Part shown: one piece after another, positions 40,478 through 48,201 of the stretch
How positions within the stretch are numbered: position 1 is the stretch's first letter
Layout: each line of letters starts with the position of its first letter
Origin: CAZYSK01 sp964649415
Lineage (GTDB): Bacteria > Chloroflexota > Anaerolineae > B4-G1
Length of the DNA: 64,000 bases
Reading direction: 5' to 3'
Assembly (NCBI GenBank): GCA_964649415.1
Contig: CAZYSK010000008.1
Coordinates: 62,001-126,000, forward strand
Program-made: the position numbers and the translations under genes
Notes under the pieces: generated by a model
Database searches by the model: none
What the model saw: only the letters and a program-made list of their open reading frames with translations
What the model was told of the DNA's origin: nothing

Positions 40478-41455
40478 CTACGGAAGATAGTCCCTCCACG
40501 AGTGCTGGGCCTCGTAGCCAAAGTACGCGTTCGCCTTGTCGCAACTGAACATCGATTGACGTCCCACCAGCCTGGCCGCCTTGTCGGCAAACCCAGGTTG
40601 GAACTTCTCCACCAAGACCTTCGAATCCTCCTGCGCTACCGTGTCTGCGGCAGTGAGGCAGAATGCCTCATGAGGCGACGCGATCTCCCCAGACGCCTCC
40701 ACGCACTGCCTGAAGGCCCTTGCCGCGTCCCGAACGTCCAGGTAGTTGAAGAAATTGACCACCCATCCCGTGGCAGGTGCCATGTTTTCCGCAAGCTCTC
40801 TGAGGTTATCAGGACGGCGGAGCCTGCCAAGCCGGAAGGGATAGGTCTTTATGCCGCAGCGCCTGGTGAAACCAGCGAGTATCTTTTCGTCCAACGCCTT
40901 GGATAGATCATACGAGTACCCACCCGGGTAGATCGGATGCTTCTCGTCCAGAGGCAGATACTTCACCGCCTCAGGGTGGCTGCCCAACCAATCCCACCCA
41001 AAGACCGCGTTTGAGGTAGCAGCTACGATGGTATCCACACCGGCCTCCGCCATAGCCGTCAACAGGTACCAGGTACCTACGACGTTGATGCGGAAACCAT
41101 CATCAAAGACCAATGGTCTGGGCAACACCAAGCCCATCCTGCTTGTGTCAAAGACCATGTGCTTGGAGAGGTCACCGCCCATCCTGGCAGTCATCTGCTC
41201 TATCTTCTCCAGCATGCCAGGGATGTCCGTGGCAACCCGTATGGCAGCCAGGTGCACAATGGCGTCCGCACCCTCCACCGCTTTCAGACAATCCTCGTAG
41301 TTGAGCAGATCACCTTGAAGATAGTCGTGGTTCTGGAAACGAGGAGCAGCCCCCCGTGGCTTCAGATCGAACAACAACAGGTCGTGGTCCGCCTCGAGTT
41401 CCTTGATCACATACTCCCCTAGATTGCCTGCCGCTCCCGTGATGGTGATTCTCAT
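40478..41455 (-). CDS. NAD-dependent epimerase/dehydratase-type SDR, copy 2
   Basis: 325 residues, close paralogue of the SDR at 38767: nearly the same first 50 residues (ITITGAAGNLGEYVIKELEADHDLLLFDLKPRG in two overlapping parts) and the same YSYDLSKAL site. An extra segment of about 15 residues (SKHMVFDTSRMGLVL) sits before the VVGTWYLL strand. Abuts the methyltransferase start. Probably acts on a related sugar substrate. Confidence 0.88.
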   Translation of the reverse strand: MRITITGAAGNLGEYVIKELEADHDLLLFDLKPRGAAPRFQNHDYLQGDLLNYEDCLKAVEGADAIVHLAAIRVATDIPGMLEKIEQMTARMGGDLSKHMVFDTSRMGLVLPRPLVFDDGFRINVVGTWYLLTAMAEAGVDTIVAATSNAVFGWDWLGSHPEAVKYLPLDEKHPIYPGGYSYDLSKALDEKILAGFTRRCGIKTYPFRLGRLRRPDNLRELAENMAPATGWVVNFFNYLDVRDAARAFRQCVEASGEIASPHEAFCLTAADTVAQEDSKVLVEKFQPGFADKAARLVGRQSMFSCDKANAYFGYEAQHSWRDYLP

Positions 41456-41597
41456 GATGTCTCCTTCCAGTTCCTGCAGTCAGGTAGAGGCACACGCCGT
41501 GGCTCATACACTTGGACGTACCGGACTGCGCAAAGATCGGCAACTTGTATGCAGCTCAATCGCGCCTGACGCGCGATAGCGCTTAGCAGCACTAACA

Positions 41598-42671
41598 CTA
41601 AGAGGACTTGAGCATCCTTGCCATCAGCTCTGCCGCTGAGATCGTCTCCGCCTGTGCCAACTCAACCTGGGGCTTGTGCTCCCCAATGCCCAGAACGTCC
41701 TGGCAGTACTTCACGCTGCTCTCCAGATGCAGCCGGTTCTGGAGTCTCACGGCATCCAGGTATCCCACGATGTGGTCACCCCCGCCGCGCAGCGCACTCT
41801 GTGTGGTCAACATGGGTCCCATAAAAGGCTCCCCTTCCTTGACCAATTTCACAAATCGGGCCAGGTCCGATGCCCGAGCCTGCGGGAGATCCTCCCAGAA
41901 CTCAGGCTCCAGGAAATTGATCACCACGGGCGGTCTTCCGGTGATAATCTCCAGCACAAACGGAGCATCCGGGCAATGCTCAATGAAGTACTCCGACCAG
42001 GCCTTGATATTGATGTTGCCATCGCCCAAGGGCTGTAGCTGCCACGCTGCGCCGCGCGGGTGTTCCCACAGACTCACGTCCCGGATGTGCGCGGTGAGCA
42101 TGTAAGGGGCAAGCGTCTCCAAGGTCGTGAAGGGGCTCTCAGCCAGCCAGCAGGGGTTCCCATTGTCCAGGCAGACACCTACCAGATCGCTCCCTGCTTC
42201 CTCGACCAATCCCTTGAGTTCTCTGGCCGTCAGGTCCCCTGCGTGGTTCTCAACAGCGATCTTGATGCCCAGGTCCATGGCCAAGTCGCGCACCGCTGTG
42301 ATGTTTTTCACCATGGCCTCGATATGAGCCTCAATGGGCTGCTCAGTCCTGCGATCCTGTCGAGAGCCAATCGCCGTTCGCACCGTGGATGAGCCCAGGA
42401 GCTTCGCAGTGTGCAACATCTTCCGTGCATAGTCTACCAGGGCGTCAGGATCCATACGGAGTGAGGTGGAGTAGGGGTCCAGCGTGTGGATCCCTAGCCC
42501 AAGCTCGATCTCCAACTCGTCCGCCCGTTGTTTCACGCTCCTGAGGTGATCTTCGCTCGATTCTCCAAAGAAGAACACCTGGAGATAATCTAGGCCGATC
42601 TTGTGGGAGTACTCCATGCGGTCGAAGATGCTACCTGAGACGAAGTAGGGTAGAACTGATCCTAGTTTCAT
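41598..42671 (-). CDS. sugar phosphate isomerase/epimerase-like TIM barrel 5
   Basis: 357 residues, longer than the other four by a C-terminal extension. IKIAVENHAGDLT, VGVCLDNGNPCW, LTAHIRDVSLWE and PFVLEIITGRPP mark the metal-binding strands. First enzyme gene after the second sugar ABC operon, separated from it by an inverted-repeat element (42736-42833). It may therefore act on the imported sugar first; this is inference from position. Confidence 0.87.
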   Translation of the reverse strand: MKLGSVLPYFVSGSIFDRMEYSHKIGLDYLQVFFFGESSEDHLRSVKQRADELEIELGLGIHTLDPYSTSLRMDPDALVDYARKMLHTAKLLGSSTVRTAIGSRQDRRTEQPIEAHIEAMVKNITAVRDLAMDLGIKIAVENHAGDLTARELKGLVEEAGSDLVGVCLDNGNPCWLAESPFTTLETLAPYMLTAHIRDVSLWEHPRGAAWQLQPLGDGNINIKAWSEYFIEHCPDAPFVLEIITGRPPVVINFLEPEFWEDLPQARASDLARFVKLVKEGEPFMGPMLTTQSALRGGGDHIVGYLDAVRLQNRLHLESSVKYCQDVLGIGEHKPQVELAQAETISAAELMARMLKSS

Positions 42672-42735
42672 TTTGCTTTACTCCTTTAACAAAGAATTGT
42701 GGTAACTGCTCAGGCATGACCTGTTTGAGGCATCA

Positions 42736-42833
42736 AGGTGACCGGCACTTCCACAACTGCCCTCAGAAACGCCCCTTTTGGTGGTAACCAGATGCCATTT
42801 CCATCAAGATTGGTACACAAGTGCCGGTCACCT
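42736..42833. repeat. inverted-repeat element after the second ABC operon
   Basis: AGGTGACCGGCACTT (42736-42750) and its exact complement (42819-42833) flank 68 bases. Thirteen bases of the arms equal those at 2987-3018. The rest of the 292-bp gap shows no gene. Confidence 0.75.
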
Positions 42834-42963
42834 GAGTAAATACGAATTGTGAATGAAAGACGAAAGCTGCTGACCCAGCCTACGACCGGACCGGCCTTCG
42901 CGGCGCCGCTCCCCAAGCGGTACTCGGTCGAGTATGCAGAGCCTGTGTTCTTTCGCCGATTGC

Positions 42964-43884
42964 CTAGCCCTTCACGCCAGTCACGACGATGCCCTGGATG
43001 AAATACCTCTGAGCCAGGAAGAAGAGGGCAAACAGGGGCAACAGCGATGCTGTAGTGGCCGCCATCAACAACTGCATATCCAAGGCCTGACCTTCGCCTT
43101 TCATCAACATCAGGCCCAAGGATATGGGATACTGCGCCATGTTGTTCAGGTAGATGAGCGGATTGAAGAAGTCATTCCAGGCAAAGGTGATGTTCATGAC
43201 AGCGACCACGCCGAGGGCCGGCAGGCTCATAGGCAGTATGATCCGCCAGTAGATACCCAAGTAACCGCATCCATCAATCTTGGCCGAGTCGTCCATCTCT
43301 AGAGGAATCGACGTGTAGTACTGCCTCAAGAGGAAGATATGGAAAGCAACTCCAAACAAGCCCGGCACGATCAGAGGATTGTAGGTGTCGATCCAGCCCA
43401 ATCGGCTAAAAATCAAATACTGGGGGATGAGCGTCACCTGAGCTGGCAGCATCATCGTACTCAGGCACAGCAAGAACAGGAGATCTCTACCCGGGAACCG
43501 GAGACGAGCAAAGCCATAGGCAACCAGCGAACTGGACAGAGTGACGGCAAGCGTACGGGCACCAACATAGAGGAGCGTGTTCCAGAAGAAGGTAGGGAAC
43601 GGAAACTTCGTCCAAAACTCTACCCAATTCTCCAAGTGCAGCTCATCGGGGATCCATTGTGGCGGAATGAGATAGATCTGCCATCCGGGCATGATCGACG
43701 TGCGGACCATCCAGAAGAACGGTAGAGAAAAGACGATGGCCCCGAAAATCACCACCATATAAAGCACCAGACGGCCAAATCGCTCTAGAAGAATCGCTGG
43801 ATGTGCTCGCACTCTGTCAAGCTGCTTCGAGAGCCTGCTGGCTATTCGACTGTGAACGTTTTGTACCGGCACCGACATTCTCAT
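42964..43884 (-). CDS. sugar ABC transporter permease, MalG type (second system)
   Basis: 306 residues. VFSLPFFWMVRTSI is the first membrane segment, and five more follow. The EAA loop reads LEMDDSAKIDGCGYLGIYWR, and the end is FIQGIVVTGVKG. Overlaps the MalF-type gene by 4 bp (ATGA). CUT1 family importer subunit without a linked ATPase. It resembles the permease at 3144 in length and motifs and lies in the same operon order. Confidence 0.93.
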   Translation of the reverse strand: MRMSVPVQNVHSRIASRLSKQLDRVRAHPAILLERFGRLVLYMVVIFGAIVFSLPFFWMVRTSIMPGWQIYLIPPQWIPDELHLENWVEFWTKFPFPTFFWNTLLYVGARTLAVTLSSSLVAYGFARLRFPGRDLLFLLCLSTMMLPAQVTLIPQYLIFSRLGWIDTYNPLIVPGLFGVAFHIFLLRQYYTSIPLEMDDSAKIDGCGYLGIYWRIILPMSLPALGVVAVMNITFAWNDFFNPLIYLNNMAQYPISLGLMLMKGEGQALDMQLLMAATTASLLPLFALFFLAQRYFIQGIVVTGVKG

Positions 43885-44873
43885 GCCCCCCTCTTTGAGA
43901 CACGCTTTCTACTTCGCATGCTTGCCACTTCTGACTCGTAGAAGACCCACAGAGGTGAGCTCTTGAAAATCAGTAGAGTAAGCACCAGAACAATGCCAAA
44001 GAGCAACCAGGCCATGGCAGCAGCGTAGCCGAAATGGAACTGCTGGAAAGCCTTCCTGTAGAGGTACAAGACTATGGTCAGTGTCGCGTTGTTAGGTCCT
44101 CCCTCCGTCATCACGTAGGCCTGGGTGAAGACCTGCCAGGAACCTATCATGCGCATGATGAGGCTGAACAGAATCGTCGGCGTGAGCATGGGAATGGTAA
44201 TGTGCCAGAAGCGATGCCAGGCATTGGCTCCGTCGATCTCCGCCGACTCGTACAGCGCAGTGGGGATACTCTGCAGCCCAGACAGGAAGATCAGCATGCT
44301 CCCCCCTGTGGTCCACAGCCCCATGATGATTATGCTGGGCATAGCCCAGACATCACTGTATATCCACTTAGGGCCCTGAATCCCGATTTGGGCCAGGAGG
44401 CTGTTGAGGAGACCCACCCTGGGGTTATAGAGCCAAAGCCACAACATGGAGACCGCAATTCCGGACACGATAGAGGGAACGTAATAGAGAGATCGAAATA
44501 CGCCCTGAAACTTGAGGTTCTGATTCAACAGCATGGCGATTATCAGGGCCAGGATCGTCCCCAGCGGCACCATGGTGAAGGAATAGTAGGCTGTGTTGGC
44601 CAGGGCCTTTTGAAGCAGCTTGTCGCCCGCTAGCCGAACGAAGTTGTCCACGCCAACGAAAGTGAAGTCAGTCAGAAGGTCGGTGCGCATCAGACTGACA
44701 CCCAACGATATCGCCATGGATCCGCCGACCAAGACAAGGAAGCCTACGAGCCAGGGAGAGATGAAGAGATAACCAGCAATCGCCTCGCGTGCAGTGAACG
44801 ACAACCGTCGGGATCGACCACGGCGCACCAGTCTTCTCCAGACCCCACCGGTGTCGGCCGAAGTGGCACTCAT
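43881..44873 (-). CDS. sugar ABC transporter permease, MalF type (second system)
   Basis: 330 residues from ATG 44873, chosen for GGAAGGAG upstream; the longer frame to 44978 is unsupported. A basic N-terminus leads to GYLFISPWLVGFLVLVGGS. The EAA loop is ALYESAEIDGANAWHRFWHI. Separated from the binding-protein gene by a hairpin (45027-45070), as in the first system. Substrate unknown; downstream genes point to an unusual sugar or sugar acid. Confidence 0.93.
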   Translation of the reverse strand: MSATSADTGGVWRRLVRRGRSRRLSFTAREAIAGYLFISPWLVGFLVLVGGSMAISLGVSLMRTDLLTDFTFVGVDNFVRLAGDKLLQKALANTAYYSFTMVPLGTILALIIAMLLNQNLKFQGVFRSLYYVPSIVSGIAVSMLWLWLYNPRVGLLNSLLAQIGIQGPKWIYSDVWAMPSIIIMGLWTTGGSMLIFLSGLQSIPTALYESAEIDGANAWHRFWHITIPMLTPTILFSLIMRMIGSWQVFTQAYVMTEGGPNNATLTIVLYLYRKAFQQFHFGYAAAMAWLLFGIVLVLTLLIFKSSPLWVFYESEVASMRSRKRVSKRGA

Positions 44874-45026
44874 AGTAGAACTCCTTCCAATCCGCCTAGA
44901 GCCTCCAGCCAGCCTCTGCAGCACGCGTGCTGACAGCGTCCGCCCAACCCCCTTAGGGGATCGGCGCACACGATTCATGCGCGGACATCATCGTGTGGCT
45001 ACGCCAGAGACAGCACGGTCCTAGCA

Positions 45027-45070
45027 ATGACTGGCAGAGAGGCAAGTGAATCTACCTCTCTACCAGTCAT
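45027..45070 (-). promoter_or_regulatory. hairpin between binding protein and permeases (second system)
   Basis: ATGACTGG-c-AGAGAGG pairs with CCTCTCT-ACCAGTCAT around a 12-base loop, one mismatch. Same position as the hairpins at 5056 and 56989. Confidence 0.65.
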
Positions 45071-45084
45071 GGCTGCATTATGCA

Positions 45085-46545
45085 TCAGCCCTGTTCTTGG
45101 TTCAACATCCTCAGTTGAACCTCTTCCACCTCGTCACATAGGTCGGCCAGAGCAGAAACGGGCGCTTCTCCCAGATTGAAGACTTGCTCCAGAACCGGTT
45201 GGATGATCTCCAACGCCTCACCGTGATACCGGTAGACCGGATACGTGTGACCCAGATCCATGTCATTGGCCTCTTTGAGGAGCTCCATGTTCACCTCTTC
45301 TAGCACGGGATACTGGATCCTCGCCTGTGTGATGTAGTAGTCCATGAGAGACTTGCGCGCTGGCTGCAGCAAACTGGTTCTTGCCAGCCCTTTGCCCCAA
45401 TCGGGGCCACTGAGGAACTTCAGCAACTCCCAAGTTGCACTGGGATACTTGGTCTGGCTCCACCCGAGATAGCCATCCGTGGTAGCGGTGGTCGAGATGG
45501 TGACCGGACCCTTGGGCAGCGGCGCCAAGTCCCACTTGAACTGGGCGTTATCGGCTAGATATCGAAGGTGCCAAGGGCCGCCCTCGAAGGTGGCAGTGAA
45601 CTGCGGAATGAAAGCCTGGTACTCGACCAATCCTTCTGTCATGCTGGAAACAGGCATATAACCGTCATCCCAGAACCGGGCGCGCAGCCACTCCAGCCCC
45701 TCTTGGGTACCAGGGTTACCCAAGTAGCACTTGGTGTCGTCCTCGGGGTCAACCAGGTTGCCTCCATAAGGCACCAGGTGATCGTTCAAGCACGGCCATC
45801 GGGTGCAGACGCTAGCGCCCCAACGGACGCGCTCACCACCCTCATCCTTGCATAGCCGGCCCATGACCTCTGTATACTCGTCGTGCGTCCAGGCGTCCTT
45901 CCACGAGGTGGGAGGAGGCGCTTCGCCCTCAGCCTCAAAGATGTCCTTGTTCCAGATGAGTATCCGGTTGCCCAGGTACATCGGAAGGCCGAACCAACTG
46001 TTCTCATCTCGGAAGTGGTCGAGCTGCTTGGGGTTCCAGTCGGCGATATCCTCGTCCGACAAGTCCACATCAATGAAGGGCTGCAGATCAAGTGTCTGCC
46101 CCTTTCGCATGATCACGTTATGCTGCTCGTTGATGCAAGTGTAGACATCTGGCGCATCACCTGAGACAAACATCGCCAGGTACTTCTCCAGAAGCTCCGG
46201 CCCCGTTCCAGCCAACGGGCTGTATTCGACCTTGATGTTGGGATGCCTTTCCTCAAACAGGGGGCCCAATTCATCATTCCAGAGAGTAAGATAGTGGATA
46301 TCGGTGCCACCTCGCTGCGCAAACCAGATCTCCGCCTCCTCCACTGGAGGCGGGGTCGCCGTCACTACCTTCTCGACCTCCGTGGTGACCTCTGTAACGA
46401 CCTCGACCACCTCGGTCTCTTTGACGACCTTGGTCTCGGTTTCGGCAGGCGCGCAAGCCGATAGGATCGTTCCTCCAACAGCCAGTCCCGTCAGGCGTAG
46501 AAAATCCCTTCGGCTAACCCACCTCTTGTCTAGCTTCCCTTCCAT
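45085..46545 (-). CDS. sugar ABC transporter substrate-binding lipoprotein (second system)
   Basis: 486 residues, solute-binding family 1. A Tat-like motif SRRDFLR (residues 11-17) and lipobox LSAC with Cys31. A Glu/Val/Thr-rich linker follows (TEVVEVVTEVTTEVEKVV, low complexity) before the binding domain. ATG 46545 follows GGAGAAGGGAAA. First gene of an operon that continues through both permeases and probably into the epimerase island. The cytoplasmic pair at 46915 and 48152 is divergent from it and may control it. Confidence 0.92.
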   Translation of the reverse strand: MEGKLDKRWVSRRDFLRLTGLAVGGTILSACAPAETETKVVKETEVVEVVTEVTTEVEKVVTATPPPVEEAEIWFAQRGGTDIHYLTLWNDELGPLFEERHPNIKVEYSPLAGTGPELLEKYLAMFVSGDAPDVYTCINEQHNVIMRKGQTLDLQPFIDVDLSDEDIADWNPKQLDHFRDENSWFGLPMYLGNRILIWNKDIFEAEGEAPPPTSWKDAWTHDEYTEVMGRLCKDEGGERVRWGASVCTRWPCLNDHLVPYGGNLVDPEDDTKCYLGNPGTQEGLEWLRARFWDDGYMPVSSMTEGLVEYQAFIPQFTATFEGGPWHLRYLADNAQFKWDLAPLPKGPVTISTTATTDGYLGWSQTKYPSATWELLKFLSGPDWGKGLARTSLLQPARKSLMDYYITQARIQYPVLEEVNMELLKEANDMDLGHTYPVYRYHGEALEIIQPVLEQVFNLGEAPVSALADLCDEVEEVQLRMLNQEQG

Positions 46546-46914
46546 TTTCCCTTCTCCTTCCGTATATATGGTCGAGATTCCCGAGTCTTGATCTTACCTG
46601 TCCCTCCGACCAACCTACCCTGGCCTCCAGTAAGGCCACCATACACACGCTGAGCTTTTCTTCCCGTTTAGCACCTCCTTCCATATACTTGTGGCTGCTT
46701 ACTCGGCCACCGAAGCAATCCAGCACTCACCACCATTGAAAGAAGCAAAACGCCCGCTGACGCTTAACGGGCACATCGAATCTGAGCGGTCTCACACTAG
46801 CTGCGCATACAGCTAGAACGCAGGGTCTTGTCTCGTATGGTTCGGCAAGCCTATGTATGGTATAATGAACCACGATAGCTATGGAAACCAATCGTAATTC
46901 AGTGTATCATTGCC
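46546..46914. promoter_or_regulatory. divergent control region, 369 bp, with leader hairpins
   Basis: No gene. On the minus strand, ahead of the ABC operon, lie a hairpin CTAGCTG-cgcata-CAGCTAG (46797-46816) and then GCCCG/CGGGC (46752-46772) followed by GTTTTGCTTCTTT, like an intrinsic terminator. It is 205 bases before the start codon, so it may be an attenuated leader. I see no convincing minus-strand promoter. Confidence 0.45.
46858..46866 (+). promoter_or_regulatory. extended -10 promoter of the second regulator gene
   Basis: TGGTATAAT: a TGn extension joined to a perfect TATAAT (46861-46866). No good -35 lies 17 bases upstream, as expected for extended -10 promoters. It is 48 bases from ATG 46915. 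Confidence 0.6.
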
Positions 46915-48201
46915 ATGGGGGTCTGTAAATGGCATGTTGATGACGTTTCAATGACATCTCAGAAACCCCCGACTATATCATCGAAGAGCCAGTTCACATC
47001 GCACGTGGCCGACGCCTACGAACATCTTTACGACTTGTTCTACTTGCGCGATCACCCGCTGGGGCAGCTACTCGCCACAGATTCTCCAGACAAGAAACGG
47101 ACCGCGCGAAAGCTGCATAACGTTCTCCGAGATCTCATCGATGAGCTAGATCCAGGTCCAGAGGCGCCCTCGTTTTCGCCCGAATGGCGACGGCATCGGT
47201 ATATGGTATTGCGCTATCTGAGAGGGCTCACTCATCAGGCTGTGGCAGATCAATTCAAGATCAGTCTGCGCCAGTACTATCGCGTGCGGAAGGGCATTGT
47301 CGATGACGTCGCCAATATCCTGTGGGAACGCTACGTTGTCCAGCCCTCTGCGCGTGACGAAGGGGGAAAGCCGAGCGAGGATCAGACGTCGACCAGCCGA
47401 ATAGAACTCCTCCGGCTAGAGGCAGCCCGACTGGCTCAGTTGGGTCGCTACGCTCGCATTAGCGACGTAGTGGAGGGGGTGCTTTCTCTCTTGCAGGGGT
47501 TGATGCGTCAGAGGGAGCTCCATGTGCAAGTCGATCTCCCCCCATCGTTACCGGCTGTCTCCGTCTCGCAGGAATTGCTGCGCCAGACGCTGGTAAGTGC
47601 ATTTGGATATCTTGCCGAACAGTCAGAAGGGCGCGAAATCCGGCTGAGCGCGGAGGTCCGAAGAGCTACGGTGATTCTCTCTCTGAAGATGGAAGCGCCT
47701 GAAGCCATCCGTACCTCAGGGCAAGCACTCGGGGAGAAACGCCTCGCGGAGCTCAGTGAACTTGCGACTCTGGGCTGCTGTGGCGTCCGCCCCTTCGACG
47801 ACAATGGGCACACGATCGGGCTTGATCTGCAGCTACCCATCGCACAGCGCACCGTGCTAGTCGTCGACGACAACGAGGACGTGTTGCAGCTCTTCAGAGG
47901 GTATTTGACCACTCACGGGTATCACGTGGTCACGGCACAAACGACTCAGGACGCGATCGACAAAGCGCGCCAGCTTCGTCCCTATGCCATCACGCTTGAC
48001 CTGATGATGCCGGAACATGACGGATGGGAGCTGTTGCAGACCCTCCTCGCACACCCTGAGACAAGTGACATCCCTACCATCGTCTGTACCGTGCTGAAGC
48101 AAAGAGAGCTAGCAATCGCGCTGGGCGCAACCACCTATCTTGAGAAACCCGTCACGCAGCAGTCTCTGCTTTCGGCCCTACAGACACTAGAGGAGAGGTG
48201 A
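46915..48201 (+). CDS. response regulator with N-terminal HTH, degenerate middle and C-terminal receiver (paralogue)
   Basis: 428 residues; start uncertain, since ATG 46951 would remove 12 residues and neither has a good ribosome site. Same layout as the protein at 6977: helical start (YEHLYDLFYLRDHPLGQLL), HTH (HQAVADQFKISLRQYYRVRK), a remnant ATPase-like middle where the N-box has lost its Asn (LRQTLVSAFGYLAEQ), and a receiver with VVDDNED, Asp362 (LDLMMPEHDG) and KPVT. The stop lies inside the convergent kinase gene (50-bp overlap). Probably the output partner of that kinase. Confidence 0.85.
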   Translation: MGVCKWHVDDVSMTSQKPPTISSKSQFTSHVADAYEHLYDLFYLRDHPLGQLLATDSPDKKRTARKLHNVLRDLIDELDPGPEAPSFSPEWRRHRYMVLRYLRGLTHQAVADQFKISLRQYYRVRKGIVDDVANILWERYVVQPSARDEGGKPSEDQTSTSRIELLRLEAARLAQLGRYARISDVVEGVLSLLQGLMRQRELHVQVDLPPSLPAVSVSQELLRQTLVSAFGYLAEQSEGREIRLSAEVRRATVILSLKMEAPEAIRTSGQALGEKRLAELSELATLGCCGVRPFDDNGHTIGLDLQLPIAQRTVLVVDDNEDVLQLFRGYLTTHGYHVVTAQTTQDAIDKARQLRPYAITLDLMMPEHDGWELLQTLLAHPETSDIPTIVCTVLKQRELAIALGATTYLEKPVTQQSLLSALQTLEER

